Shown: positions 36,507 to 46,058 of the stretch, piece by piece | How positions within the stretch are numbered: position 1 is the stretch's first letter | Layout of the letters: the number at the start of each line of letters is the position of its first letter | Source: CAVXNP01 sp963763305 | GTDB taxonomy: Bacteria; Pseudomonadota; Gammaproteobacteria; Xanthomonadales; Rhodanobacteraceae | NCBI GenBank assembly: GCA_963763305.1 | Contig: CAVXNP010000001.1 | Location: 2,170,001 to 2,234,000 of the forward strand | Reading direction: 5' to 3' | Length of the DNA: 64,000 nt | Notes under the pieces: generated by a model | What the model was told of the DNA's origin: nothing | Database searches by the model: none | Seen by the model: only the letters and a program-made list of their open reading frames with translations | Program-made: the position numbers and the translations under genes

Positions 36507-38300
36507 TCACAATTTGCCGTGTTCCACCTGGCGCTCGCGCTGCATCAGCGTCCACTCGGCGTGTTCGGTCAAGGCGGCATGGCCGAGCGCGCGCAGGATC
36601 GCGCGGCGTTCGGCCGCGTCCTCGGTCCGGTCCAGCGCCGCCCGCGCGCCGGCGAAGATGCGCTGCATGAAGCGGTACTGCTTGATCAGCATCTTGTCGG
36701 CCTTGCGGTAGGCGTAGGCCTCGCGCACCGCGGCCACGATCGAGAGCACGGCCATGACCGTGACCAGGATCGACTTGCTGTCGTGGGACAGGCCGAACGC
36801 GAACAGGGCCAGGAACACGCTGATGCCGATGCCGCCCCACAGGCTGATGGCCCCGACGGTTTCGGTGATCCGATGCAGGCTGGCGCACTCGGCACTCTTG
36901 CGCTCGTAGTAGTCGAGCTGGCCGGAACGGCCCGAAGCGCCGACCCATTCGGCGATCACCGCGGACAATGCCGCGGGCCCGGCCGCCACGGGGGTGGCCA
37001 GGGGCAGGCCCGCCGCGCGCATGACGTTGCGGATCCAGCCCAGTTCGACGTTCTGCTTCTGCAGGAAATCGTCATGGGCGAACTCCTGGTCGCGGGTCAT
37101 CGAAATGCCCGCACGCCGCCAATAGGACTGGATCCGCAGACCCTCGGCCAACGCCCGGTAGTCCAGGTATTTGCGGTGCCAGTCGCGACGTCGGGCCAGG
37201 ACGGCCACCAGCGCGCCGAGCACGAACAGCAGCAGGAACACGTAGATCAGCGCGTCGTTGGCCAGGATGTGGGCGTACCAGGTGAAGGCGATGCCCATTA
37301 CCGCGGCCAGCGAATAGATCAGTCGCATCGCCAGCAGCACGCGCTTGCGGTAGTGCACGGCCAACCAGTCCGCGGCTTGAAAGCGGTGGTCGATGCCGGC
37401 GGTGTCAGCGATGCCGGCATGTGGCGCGATCGCCGCCTGCACGTTGCGCTCCTCTCGCAGAGCCGCCTCCAGGGCCTCGGCGTGATCGTGGCAGTCGGCG
37501 TTGAACACGGCCATGTACGCGAACATCTGCCGGAACTCCGGCGGCATGCCGGCATCCCCGGGCGCCGTGGCGAAGGCGCTGCGCCAGGTCGCCTGCAATG
37601 GCTGCAGGCCGGTGGCCGGTGCCCCGTCCGTACCCTCGCGCGAGCAGGCGATGTGGTAGAGCAGACGCTCGTCGCCCACACCCAGCACGTGGCGATGGCG
37701 ATGGCGCCGGTCGATCAGCCCGGGAATGGCGCCGGTAAGGTGGTATGTCACGATCTGCGCGGTGCCGCCAAGCCGGCTGGACTCCTTGCCGTCCCACAGC
37801 GCCAGCAGGATGTGGCAGTGACTGGCGATATGGACGCCGGCCTGGGCGTACTGGCAGTCCCTCGCCGTGCCGGACGCCTCCACCTCCGGCCATGACCGAC
37901 CTTCCCGCAGGGGCAGGCAGACCACCGTCGCCTGCTCGCACAGGGCATCGAAGTCGCTGCGCCAGCGCGTATCGGCAAAGTCCTGCACGTAGAGCGCGCG
38001 CGGCAGGGGCAGCGTGGCGATCAACCGCGCTCCGGCCCGGAGCGCCTCGTGTGCTATCAACTGGTCGCCGCCCTCGGCCAGTGCCGACAACACCACCAGC
38101 GGCAGCGCCGGGAAGTCCCGCTCGAGTGCGGCGAAAAACGCACGGACCCGTTGGCGCAGGCCGTCGATCTCGTCAGCGGCAAGGTCGCGGTGGCTGGTGA
38201 CGCCGACGACCAGCGGCACCTGCGGGCGCTGCGGCGACGGATCGCCGCGGCGGTCTTGCCAGAGGCCACCGGCGGCAAACGGGAAAGGGAGCGCGCGCAT
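36507..38300 (-). CDS. SLOG-like nucleotide-sensor domain fused to four membrane helices (SLATT-like effector)
   Basis: 597 residues. N-terminal part (about 28-200) is a Rossmann-like SLOG/LOG-type domain: VPLVVGVTSHRDL, then LVVLSALAEGGDQLIAHEAL and RLIATLPLPRALYVQDF. A helical stretch leads to helices at about 321-341 and 347-370, a conserved-looking cytoplasmic motif KYLDYRALAEGLRIQSYW (378-394), and a second pair at about 482-504 and 509-527 with a long C-terminal helix. Such 2TM-plus-helix modules are the SLATT effectors described with SLOG and SMODS in nucleotide-dependent conflict systems. It is 39 bases after a 53-aa ORF and in line with a TIR gene, suggesting an operon. The domain naming comes from motif memory and needs a profile search. 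Confidence 0.65.
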   Translation of the reverse strand: MRALPFPFAAGGLWQDRRGDPSPQRPQVPLVVGVTSHRDLAADEIDGLRQRVRAFFAALERDFPALPLVVLSALAEGGDQLIAHEALRAGARLIATLPLPRALYVQDFADTRWRSDFDALCEQATVVCLPLREGRSWPEVEASGTARDCQYAQAGVHIASHCHILLALWDGKESSRLGGTAQIVTYHLTGAIPGLIDRRHRHRHVLGVGDERLLYHIACSREGTDGAPATGLQPLQATWRSAFATAPGDAGMPPEFRQMFAYMAVFNADCHDHAEALEAALREERNVQAAIAPHAGIADTAGIDHRFQAADWLAVHYRKRVLLAMRLIYSLAAVMGIAFTWYAHILANDALIYVFLLLFVLGALVAVLARRRDWHRKYLDYRALAEGLRIQSYWRRAGISMTRDQEFAHDDFLQKQNVELGWIRNVMRAAGLPLATPVAAGPAALSAVIAEWVGASGRSGQLDYYERKSAECASLHRITETVGAISLWGGIGISVFLALFAFGLSHDSKSILVTVMAVLSIVAAVREAYAYRKADKMLIKQYRFMQRIFAGARAALDRTEDAAERRAILRALGHAALTEHAEWTLMQRERQVEHGKL

Positions 38301-38339
38301 GGTCTGCCGCCGGATCCGGCTGGTGATGGGGGGCGATGG

Positions 38340-38501
38340 TCAGGTGTTCTTGATCGAGGGGTTGGCGGACGTGTTGGGGGCCAGCATCGGGTCGGTCGGC
38401 TGCTCGTCCTCCTTCGGCGTGCCGACGCTGGCAAGCGGATCTTCATCGCCGGGTGTCGGCCGGCTGGGGGTGGCGTTGTTCGGATCGGATGGCTTTGACA
38501 T
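38340..38501 (-). CDS. Short acidic disordered ORF between TIR and SLOG genes
   Basis: 53 residues from the ATG at 38501: MSKPSDPNNATPSRPTPGDE, continuing rich in Pro, Asp, Thr and Asn with no hydrophobic segment. It lies 126 bases after the TIR stop and 39 before the SLOG start, on the same strand. A ribosome site (GGAGG, about seven bases upstream) supports translation. It has no recognised family. It could be a small regulatory or linker subunit of the module, or a spurious ORF. Confidence 0.45.
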   Translation of the reverse strand: MSKPSDPNNATPSRPTPGDEDPLASVGTPKEDEQPTDPMLAPNTSANPSIKNT

Positions 38502-38627
38502 GGGATGCCTCCATCGTGCTCGGGCCGTCGGCCGGCACGGGCCGGCCACTGAGCATCTAAGTCCTCGCCCCGTTATGGCGCGGTGACACCGGCCCGGACA
38601 GGCAGGCATGGGCGCTGGCGGCCCGGA

Positions 38628-40814
38628 CTATGGGCCGGATGCGAGGCGTGCCAGCAGGCGCTGCTGGAACGCCGGGTTGGGCGGGTAGTCGATGGCCGCC
38701 TCGCGCAGCAGGACCAGGAACTCCGGGTCGCGATAGCCCGCGGCCCACAGCGCGCGGACCATGACCGACGCCTCGCCCTTGTGGTGCAGTCCAAGCAACG
38801 CTTCGACCTGCACTGCGCGCAGGCGCAGATCGAGCTGGCCACTGCGCACCGAACGGCTGGCCTGGAGGGTGGTCGCGCGCAAAGCCTGTGCATGCTCCGC
38901 GGCGATGCCGCTGCCGGCCAGTTGCAGCCGCGCGCGTGCGGTTGCCAGCAGCAGCGTGCGCTCGTCCGGCTGCCTGGTCAGCAGCGGGGCAAGCAACTTG
39001 AGCGCCTGCTGCAACCTTGCCCGTGCCGCGGCGGGACGGCCGCGGGCCGTCATCTGCGCCGCCTGCTCCACATGCGCCTCGGCCAGCGCCTGCTGCCAGC
39101 CGGTGTTGCTCGGGTCGCGGCGGGCCAGTTGGCCAAGCATGTCGAGCGCGCGCGCAGTCAGCGCAGCGGCCGCGCGCGGCTCGCCGGCCAGCCGGCGCAA
39201 CCGGGCCAGTTGCAGCGAATAGAGCGCCACCTTTTCCTGCAGGCCCGGCTGGCCCGGGTTGAATCGGCTCAACTGTCCCGCGGTGTCGAGCGCCTCCTGC
39301 AGTTGTCGCGTGCCGCGCGCGACCTCGGCCGTCATCGCCAGCGTGCGGCCGAGGATGGCACGGACCCGTGCCATGTTTTCCCGCTGACCGTTGTCGTCCG
39401 GATCGCTGGCGCTCAGCGCCGTCTCGATGGCGTCATCGGCCGAGTACTCCGCCACGGCCGAGACCAGGTCCCCGCGCATCAGGGCCAGCTTGCCCAGGTT
39501 GTTGTGCGCTTCGCCCAGATGCTCCAGCCACTCGGCCCGGGCCGGTTTGATCGCGGCCAGGGTGCGGCAGCGGGCGAGCATGCGCCGATAGTGCACGGCG
39601 GCTTCGTCGAGTCGTCCACGCGCTTCGAGCACGTGGCCGATGTTGTTGTCCAGCGAACTCAGTTCGAAGACCAGGGCGGTATGCCCGGCGGCATCGGGTC
39701 CGGCCCGTTGCAGCACCGCCTGCGCCTGTTCGAAGCGCCGCTGCGCCGCATCCAGCTCGCCGCGATACCAGTGCGTCATGCCGATGAACGCCAGGACCCG
39801 GGCGTACGCCACCTGCCGATCGACGTCCTGCGGCGCTGCGTCGGCCAGCGGCCCCGACAGCCTGGCCGCGGCCTGGAACGCGCTCATCGCGGTGGTCAGC
39901 CGGCTCTGGTCCAGCCGCACGCTTCCGATCTTCTCCAGCGCCCTGGCACGCTGCGCGCTGGATTGCTCGGTGACGTCGCCGTCCGGGAGCGACTGGAAGT
40001 AGGCCAGGGCCTTGTCGTCCACCGCCTCCATCACGTCCAGGCGCTGCACCTGCGCCAGCTTGTCGTTGAGGTCGCCAAGCATGAACTCGACCAGGCTTTC
40101 CGCCTGTTGCTGGCGCCGCTCGGCGGTGCGGCGCGCCACCAGCGCGTCGATCGCCAGCAGGCTGGTCAGCAGCATGATCGCGACTGCCGTTGCGGTCACC
40201 GCGGTCAGGCGACGGTTGCGCCGACGCAGCTCGCGCTGCTTGAGCTCGTCGAAACCCAGATCGAGCATGCCGGCGATGAGTTTGAGTTTGGCGTTCTCCT
40301 TGCCGTCCTTGCCGGGCCGCACGTCCGCCGCGATCGGCTCGACCAGGGCCTCGCCGAGCGACCCATCCGCCTGCAGCGGGTGTCGCAGCGACGGCGCAAA
40401 ACACTCCTCGCCCGGTCGTGGCGACCCCGAACCGGCATGCGGCTCACCGCCGACGATCAGGCAGAAAACGCGCTCGCCCCGGCCCAACCGCCTGAACGCC
40501 CGGATCTCCTGCTCCACCCAGCGCGAGCGCGCCGCCTGCGGCGAGCAGATCACGATCAGGTTGGCCGACTCGCGCAGGGCCTGATCCACCTTGCGACCCA
40601 GATCGGTTGCGCTGGCCAGCTCGTCGCGATCGCGAAAGACCGGCGTCAGGCGGCGCGGGACCGGGCCGGCCGCGGTCGTGCGGCCAACCAGGCGCCGCGG
40701 CACCCGGTAGCCCTCCAGTGCCCGGTGCAGCCAGTCCGCCCACGCCCGGTCGCGGTGGCTGTAGCTGATGAACGCGCGGTAGCGGTAGCTGGCAGGATCG
40801 AGCGCTGGCGTCAT
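38628..40814 (-). CDS. TIR-domain membrane protein with C-terminal TPR-like repeats
   Basis: 728 residues. Residues 11-115 are a bacterial TIR domain: YRAFISYSHRDRAWADWLHR (box 1), RLTPVFRDRDELAS (BB-loop region) and the SRWVEQE segment, where Glu103 is the likely NADase glutamate. A linker leads to one membrane helix (about 202-222), then a long helical domain to the C-terminus with TPR-like helix pairs (RALEKIGSVRLDQSRLTTAM, LGEAHNNLGKLALMRGDL). TIR domains act as NAD+-cleaving signal producers in defense systems such as Thoeris. It heads the likely operon with the SLOG-four-helix gene. Substrate and role in phage defense are inference. The frame is intact. Confidence 0.82.
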   Translation of the reverse strand: MTPALDPASYRYRAFISYSHRDRAWADWLHRALEGYRVPRRLVGRTTAAGPVPRRLTPVFRDRDELASATDLGRKVDQALRESANLIVICSPQAARSRWVEQEIRAFRRLGRGERVFCLIVGGEPHAGSGSPRPGEECFAPSLRHPLQADGSLGEALVEPIAADVRPGKDGKENAKLKLIAGMLDLGFDELKQRELRRRNRRLTAVTATAVAIMLLTSLLAIDALVARRTAERRQQQAESLVEFMLGDLNDKLAQVQRLDVMEAVDDKALAYFQSLPDGDVTEQSSAQRARALEKIGSVRLDQSRLTTAMSAFQAAARLSGPLADAAPQDVDRQVAYARVLAFIGMTHWYRGELDAAQRRFEQAQAVLQRAGPDAAGHTALVFELSSLDNNIGHVLEARGRLDEAAVHYRRMLARCRTLAAIKPARAEWLEHLGEAHNNLGKLALMRGDLVSAVAEYSADDAIETALSASDPDDNGQRENMARVRAILGRTLAMTAEVARGTRQLQEALDTAGQLSRFNPGQPGLQEKVALYSLQLARLRRLAGEPRAAAALTARALDMLGQLARRDPSNTGWQQALAEAHVEQAAQMTARGRPAAARARLQQALKLLAPLLTRQPDERTLLLATARARLQLAGSGIAAEHAQALRATTLQASRSVRSGQLDLRLRAVQVEALLGLHHKGEASVMVRALWAAGYRDPEFLVLLREAAIDYPPNPAFQQRLLARLASGP

Positions 40815-41224
40815 GGCGGCCCCCGGCTGACGACCGGCAGTCCCTTGCGCATACGGCCGGCTGTTCAGGCAGGCGCGGACGCGTCCGGCCGGCGGCGTGG
40901 GCTGGCCGACGCGCCGGGAACGTTAGCACCGTCTGCGTGATGGCCACCGCATGCATGCCGGGCGAGCCGGGGATGATGAGGCGGCGAGAACGCTGGCCGA
41001 TCGGATTCCCGGGCTCCAGGGCGTGAGCGTAGTGGAACAAATTGGGCGAGGTCTCGCCGCCGGTGGCGTCGAATGGACGTGGTCCGGCAACAGGAGCGAG
41101 GTCGGCGCCTGCCTGCGCTCGTCATCGATGAGGAGCGCGTCCTCTGTCGCCTTGCGGCGCGCCCACACGGCTGCGGGGACATGCATCGCGACGCTTGTTG
41201 CTTCCGTGCGCCGCAGGGAATCGG
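40815..41224. other. Intergenic stretch upstream of the TIR gene
   Basis: 410 bases between the rmlD stop and the TIR start. Short overlapping ORFs have no protein-like features. No obvious promoter or terminator was found; because rmlD and the TIR gene run the same way, read-through cannot be excluded. Confidence 0.3.
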
Positions 41225-42175
41225 TCAGCCAGGACCCGATTCGCTCCGACTGCCGGCAAGCTCGGCCATTACTTCCCGCAAGCCCTGGCGCCACTCAGGC
41301 AAAGCCATGCCAAACGTCGACGCGAAACCCGAGTTGTCCAGCAGCGACCAGGCCGGGCGCTTGGCCGGGGTGGGAAACTCGGCAGTGGCGATCGGGATCA
41401 CCCGGGGCTGGCGTTCGATCAAGCCATGCTCCTGGGCGAGCTCGAATATGGCGCTTGCGAAACCATGCCAGGTGGTGTCGCCGCTGGCCACCAGGTGGTG
41501 GGTGCCCGCCAGGTCGCGCCGCGCCGGCGTGCCTGCCTGCAGCCACCGGTCCAGCGCTGTCAGGCTGCCGCGGACGATCAGGCCCGTATCGGTGGGGGCG
41601 CCGTGCTGGTCGGCCACCACGCGCAGTTCGTCGCGTTCACGACCGAGCCGCAACATGGTCCGCAGGAAGTTGTTGCCATGCGCTGCGTAGACCCAGGCGG
41701 TGCGGAAGATCAGGTGCGCGCATCCGCTCTGGCGCAACGCGACCTCCCCGGCCAGCTTGCTGCGACCATATGCGCCCAACGGACCGGTGGGCGCATCGAT
41801 GGCATAGGGCGTGGACTGCTGACCGGCGAAAACGTAATCGGTCGAATAGTGGAGTACCAGCGCGCCCCGTGGAGCCGCCCAGCTCCCCAGCACGCCGACG
41901 GCCTCCGCATTGACAACGGTGGCCAGCGACTCTTCCTGCTCGGCGCGGTCCACCGCGGTGTAGGCCGCGGCATTGACGATGACGTCAGGCTGGATCCGGT
42001 CGAGCAGGGCGGGCAGGCTGGCCGGGTGCGACAGGTCGGCCGGCTCGCCGCGGGATCCACCGAGCAGCGATCCATCACGGCTGGCGATCACCAGCTCTCC
42101 GCGTGTGGCCAAGCCGCCATCGGCGGCAAAGCTGAGGCCCAACTGGCCGTTGCCGCCCAACAGCAGGATCTTCAT
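41225..42175 (-). CDS. rmlD: dTDP-4-dehydrorhamnose reductase
   Basis: 316 residues, short-chain dehydrogenase type: NADPH loop GGNGQLG (7-13), HYSTDYVFAG, and the catalytic Tyr136/Lys140 in YGRSK. ARDLAGTHHLVASGDTTWHG is the usual C-terminal segment. It does the last step to dTDP-L-rhamnose. The ATG overlaps the rmlC stop by four bases, and it is the last gene of rmlBACD. The frame is intact. Confidence 0.94.
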   Translation of the reverse strand: MKILLLGGNGQLGLSFAADGGLATRGELVIASRDGSLLGGSRGEPADLSHPASLPALLDRIQPDVIVNAAAYTAVDRAEQEESLATVVNAEAVGVLGSWAAPRGALVLHYSTDYVFAGQQSTPYAIDAPTGPLGAYGRSKLAGEVALRQSGCAHLIFRTAWVYAAHGNNFLRTMLRLGRERDELRVVADQHGAPTDTGLIVRGSLTALDRWLQAGTPARRDLAGTHHLVASGDTTWHGFASAIFELAQEHGLIERQPRVIPIATAEFPTPAKRPAWSLLDNSGFASTFGMALPEWRQGLREVMAELAGSRSESGPG

Positions 42176-42729
42176 GGCGCGTAGTCGGGCAACCGAGCCA
42201 CTGGCACATCGGCGAGCAAGGGCGCCCTGGCGTCCTTTTCGGACAACACCGGCTGGCTGACCGGCCAGTCAATGCCAAGGGCGGCATCGTTCCAGCGGAT
42301 GCCCGCGTCGGCGTCGCGGTCGTACAGCGCGGTGCACTGGTAGGTGAACGTGGCGAACTCGGAAACCACGCAGAAGCCGTGGGCGAACCCTTCGGGTATC
42401 CAGAAATGCCGCTTGTTCTCGGCAGTAAGCATTACGCCGGCCCACTGGCCGAACGTGGGCGAGCCGTGCCGGATATCCACCGCGACGTCATACACCTCGC
42501 CTTCGAGTACGCTCACCAGCTTGCCCTGCGGGTTGGGCCACTGGTAGTGCAGGCCACGCAGCACGCCCCTGGCCGAGCGAGATACATTGGACTGGACGAA
42601 CGCCACGTCGATGCCGGCGTCGCGGAACTTGCCCTGGTGGAAACCCTCGTAGAAGAAGCCCCGGGCATCGCCGAAAACCTGCGGTTCGATCAACAGCGCG
42701 CCAGGCAGGCGGGTGGGGATGACCTTCAT
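42172..42729 (-). CDS. rmlC: dTDP-4-dehydrorhamnose 3,5-epimerase
   Basis: 185 residues, cupin fold. FGDARGFFYEGFHQGKFRDA, the catalytic His61 in VLRGLHYQWPNPQGKLV, and GFAHGFCVVSEFATFTYQCT are the RmlC signatures. It epimerises C3 and C5 of dTDP-4-keto-6-deoxyglucose. It overlaps rmlA and rmlD by ATGA. The C-terminal extension (VPVARLPDYAP) is usual. Confidence 0.95.
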   Translation of the reverse strand: MKVIPTRLPGALLIEPQVFGDARGFFYEGFHQGKFRDAGIDVAFVQSNVSRSARGVLRGLHYQWPNPQGKLVSVLEGEVYDVAVDIRHGSPTFGQWAGVMLTAENKRHFWIPEGFAHGFCVVSEFATFTYQCTALYDRDADAGIRWNDAALGIDWPVSQPVLSEKDARAPLLADVPVARLPDYAP

Positions 42730-43628
42730 CGCGGCACCCCTTCCTTGGCCAATTGCTGCAAATAGCTTCCGTAGCCGGTCTTGGCCAGCGGCGCAGCCAG
42801 TCGCAGCAACTGCTCGCGGTCGATCCAGCCGTTGAGGTAGGCGATCTCCTCGGGGCAACAGACCTTGAGACCCTGCCGGTTCTCGATGGTCTGGATGTAA
42901 TTGCCCGCCTCCATCAGCGAGTCGTGCGTGCCGGTGTCCAGCCAGGCGTAGCCGCGACCGAGCTGCTCGAGGTGCAACGAGCCGTCTGCCAGATAGCGCT
43001 GGTTGAGGTCGGTGATTTCCAGTTCGCCACGGGCCGATGGCTTGAGTTCGGCGGCGTAGTCGCACACGCGATGGTCGTAGAAGTACAGCCCGGTCACGGC
43101 ATAGTGCGATTTCGGCTGTGCCGGCTTTTCCTCCAGCCCGATCACCCGCCCATCGGCGTCGAACTCGGCCACGCCGTAGCGTTCCGGGTCCTTCACCCAG
43201 TAGCCGAACACGGTGGCGCCGTGCTCGCGCGCGGCGGCGCGCCGAAAGCGCTCGGTCAGCCCCACGCCATAGAAGATGTTGTCGCCCAGCACCAGGCAAC
43301 TCGGATCGCCGCCGATGAAGTCACGCCCGATCAGAAATGCCTGCGCCAGGCCCTCCGGTTCCGGCTGCACCGCGTAGTGGATATCGATGCCCCACTGCGA
43401 GCCGTCTCCCAGCAGGCGCTGGAACAACGCCTGCTCGTGCGGCGTGTTGATCACCAGGATCTCCCGGATGCCGGCCAGCATCAGCGTCGCCAGCGGGTAG
43501 TAGATCATCGGCTTGTCGTAGACCGGCAGCAGCTGCTTGCTGATCGACTGGGTGATCGGATAGAGCCGTGTGCCGGAGCCACCGGCCAGGATGATCCCCT
43601 TGTGGGCGTGGTCGGCGGTTGCGTTCAT
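42726..43628 (-). CDS. rmlA: Glucose-1-phosphate thymidylyltransferase
   Basis: 300 residues. Nucleotide-binding GGSGTRLYPITQSISKQLLP (residues 16 on), the metal Asp116 in LVLGDNIFYG, and EITDLNQRYLADGSL are all present. It makes dTDP-glucose from dTTP and glucose-1-phosphate, the first step to dTDP-rhamnose and to the WecE substrate. It begins at the ATG at 43628, overlapping the rmlB stop. The frame is intact. Confidence 0.95.
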   Translation of the reverse strand: MNATADHAHKGIILAGGSGTRLYPITQSISKQLLPVYDKPMIYYPLATLMLAGIREILVINTPHEQALFQRLLGDGSQWGIDIHYAVQPEPEGLAQAFLIGRDFIGGDPSCLVLGDNIFYGVGLTERFRRAAAREHGATVFGYWVKDPERYGVAEFDADGRVIGLEEKPAQPKSHYAVTGLYFYDHRVCDYAAELKPSARGELEITDLNQRYLADGSLHLEQLGRGYAWLDTGTHDSLMEAGNYIQTIENRQGLKVCCPEEIAYLNGWIDREQLLRLAAPLAKTGYGSYLQQLAKEGVPR

Positions 43629-44674
43629 GATCCGAGTCGCTCCATGCGATAGCTGCCATCGAGTACGCGCTGTACCCATGGCTGGTTGTCCAGGTACCAG
43701 TCGACCGTGGTGGCCATGCCGCTTTCGAACGTCTGCGACGGCTGCCAGCCCAGTTCGGCCTGCAGTTTGCTGGCGTCGATGGCGTAGCGTCGGTCGTGGC
43801 CGGGCCGGTCCTTGACGTGGGTGATCAGGCTTTCGCGGGCGCGGCCGTCGGCCAGCGGCTGGCGCTGGTCCAGCAAGGCGCAAATGGCTTTCACCACGGT
43901 CAGATTGGTGCGCTCGGCGTTGCCGCCGACATTGTAGGTTTCGCCCACGCGGCCGGCCTCGAGCACCCGGCGGATGGCGCTGCAATGGTCCCCCACGAAC
44001 AGCCAGTCGCGGATGTTCAGGCCGTCGCCGTAGACCGGCAGCGGCTCGCCGGCCAGCGCCTTCTGGATCACCAGCGGAATCAGCTTTTCCGGGAACTGGT
44101 ACGGGCCGTAGTTGTTCGAGCAGTTGGTGGTCAGCACCGGCAAGCCGTAGGTGTGATGGAACGCACGCACCAGGTGGTCGGAGGCTGCCTTGGAGGCGGA
44201 GTAGGGCGAGTTCGGTGCGTACGGCGTCGATTCCGTGAACTTGCCTTCGGCGCCCAGCGAGCCGTAGACCTCGTCGGTGGACACGTGCAGGAAACGGAAC
44301 GCCTCGCGCGGCGCGCCTTCCAGCGAACGCCAGTAGTCGCGCGCGCATTCGAGCAGCCCCAGGGTGCCGACCACGTTGGTCTGCACGAACTCGGCCGGGC
44401 CGTCGATCGAGCGGTCCACGTGGGACTCGGCGGCGAAATTGACGACGGCATCCGGGCGGTGTTCGGCCAGCAGGCGACCGACCAGTGTCCTGTCGCCAAT
44501 ATCTCCCTGCACAAACAGGTGGCGATCGTTGTCCTTCAGGGCGGCGAGCGTGTCCAGGTTGCCGGCGTAAGTGAGTTTGTCCAGACTGATCACGCGCAAG
44601 CCGTCGGCGACCGCCTGCAGCACGAAGTTGCCTCCAATGAAGCCGGCGGCGCCGGTAACTAGCAGGGTACGCAT
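43625..44674 (-). CDS. rmlB: dTDP-glucose 4,6-dehydratase
   Basis: 349 residues from the ATG at 44674 (a TTG one codon earlier is less likely). NAD loop GAAGFIG (8-14), active-site STDEVYG (132-138) and Tyr158/Lys162 in YSASKAASDHLVRAF identify it. It produces dTDP-4-keto-6-deoxyglucose, the branch point for RmlCD and WecE. It is the first gene of rmlBACD. The 201 bases to the divergent metB must hold both promoters; the AT-rich TTAAGATAA near 44819 is the only candidate noticed. Confidence 0.95.
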   Translation of the reverse strand: MRTLLVTGAAGFIGGNFVLQAVADGLRVISLDKLTYAGNLDTLAALKDNDRHLFVQGDIGDRTLVGRLLAEHRPDAVVNFAAESHVDRSIDGPAEFVQTNVVGTLGLLECARDYWRSLEGAPREAFRFLHVSTDEVYGSLGAEGKFTESTPYAPNSPYSASKAASDHLVRAFHHTYGLPVLTTNCSNNYGPYQFPEKLIPLVIQKALAGEPLPVYGDGLNIRDWLFVGDHCSAIRRVLEAGRVGETYNVGGNAERTNLTVVKAICALLDQRQPLADGRARESLITHVKDRPGHDRRYAIDASKLQAELGWQPSQTFESGMATTVDWYLDNQPWVQRVLDGSYRMERLGS

Positions 44675-44875
44675 CAAGCCCTCGAGTCGATCTTCCTAAA
44701 GCCGACATTGTGGCATGCAGCCGCGCCATCATGACAGCCTCGCCAGGTCGGAACGGGCCACACAGCCTGGATCCGGCGCCGGCGGTACGGTTGCCAGTGC
44801 TAGCTCGGCCGATCGCGGTTAAGATAACCGACCCTCCATCAGGCGCCTGGCATCACTGGCGCGAACGAGCTATTC

Positions 44876-46043
44876 ATGCCGAAGACGACCGCACGCTCAC
44901 CCCACGGACTGGGCACTCGGGCCATCCATGCCGGGCAGCATCCGGACCCCGCCACCGGCGCGATCATGACGCCGATCTACGCGACTTCGACCTACGTGCA
45001 GGCCAGCCCGGGCAAGCATCAGGGGTACGAATACTCGCGATCGCAGAACCCGACGCGCATGGCCTACGAGCGCTGCGTGGCGGACCTGGAAGGGGCGTGA
45101 GCCGGGCTTCGCCTTTGCCTCGGGCCTCGCCGCGGCCGCAACCGTGCTGGATCTGCTCGACTCGGGCAGCCACGTTATCGCCATGGACGATCTCTATGGC
45201 GGTACCTATCGCCTGTTCGAGAAAGTGCGTCGTCGGTCTGCCGGTCTGGATTTCAGCTTCGTCGACCTGAACGACGCCGCGGCGCTGAAAGCGGCGCTGA
45301 AGCCAAATACCAAGATGATCTGGGCGGAGACGCCCACCAATCCGATGCTGAAGCTGGTCGACCTGGCCAAGGTCGCCGCATTCGCAAAGAAGCATGGACT
45401 GATCCTGGTGGTCGACAACACGTTCTGCTCGCCGATGATCCAGCGGCCGCTGGAGTACGGCGCGGACCTGGTGCTGCATTCGGCCACCAAATACCTCAAC
45501 GGCCATTCGGACATGGTCGGCGGCATCGTGGTCGCCGGCGACAAGGATCTGGCCGGGCAGATGGGCTTCCTGCAGAACTCGGTGGGCGCGGTCGCCGGTC
45601 CGTTCGACTCTTTCCTCGCCATGCGCGGCCTGAAGACGCTGCATCTGCGCATGAAGCGCATTGCGAAAGCGCGCTGGAGCTGGCGAAGTGGCTGGAAAAG
45701 CATCCGGCGATCGAGCGCGTGATCTACCCGGGGCTGAAGAGCCATCCGCAGCACGCCCTGGCCAAACGCCAGATGGACGGCTTCGGCGGCATCATCACCA
45801 TCGAGGTCAAGGGTGGGCTGAAAAAGGCCAGGCGCATGCTGGAGCGCTGCGAGCTGTTCGCGCTGGCAGAGTCGCTCGGCGGCGTCGAGAGCCTGATCGA
45901 GCATCCGGCGATCATGACCCACGCCTCAGTGCCTGCGGCCAACCGCAAGCGGCTGGGTATCAGCGACGGGCTGGTGCGGCTGTCGGTAGGCGTGGAGGAT
46001 CGTGGCCGATCTGCGGGACGAGCTGGAGCGGGCCTTGTCATGA
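44876..46043 (+). CDS. metB: Cystathionine gamma-lyase/synthase (three frameshifts)
   Basis: The family start TRAIHAGQHPDPATGAIMTP is followed by STYVQASPGKHQGYEYSRSQ, MDDLYGGTYRLFEKV, WAETPTNPMLKLVD, VVDNTFCSP and the PLP lysine in LHSATKYLNGHSDMVGG, then SLGGVESLIEHPAIMTH. Frame changes at about 45099, 45668 and 46001 are repaired by removing one base, adding one and removing one, giving 388 residues ending at 46043. It cleaves cystathionine (reverse transsulfuration) or synthesises it; sequence alone does not separate the two. It is the left anchor of the Xanthomonas-type O-antigen locus and lies 15 kb from cystathionine beta-synthase. Confidence 0.85.
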
Positions 46044-46058
46044 CCGTGATGTCCCGCC

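Noticed and set aside
38583..40940. 785-aa plus-strand ORF opposite the TIR gene
   Set aside because: Antisense shadow of a protein with clear TIR motifs and codon usage.
41225..44674. Lower-identity duplicate or transferred rml cluster
   Set aside because: All four genes are intact, overlapping and match the local GC; nothing suggests recent transfer of this part.
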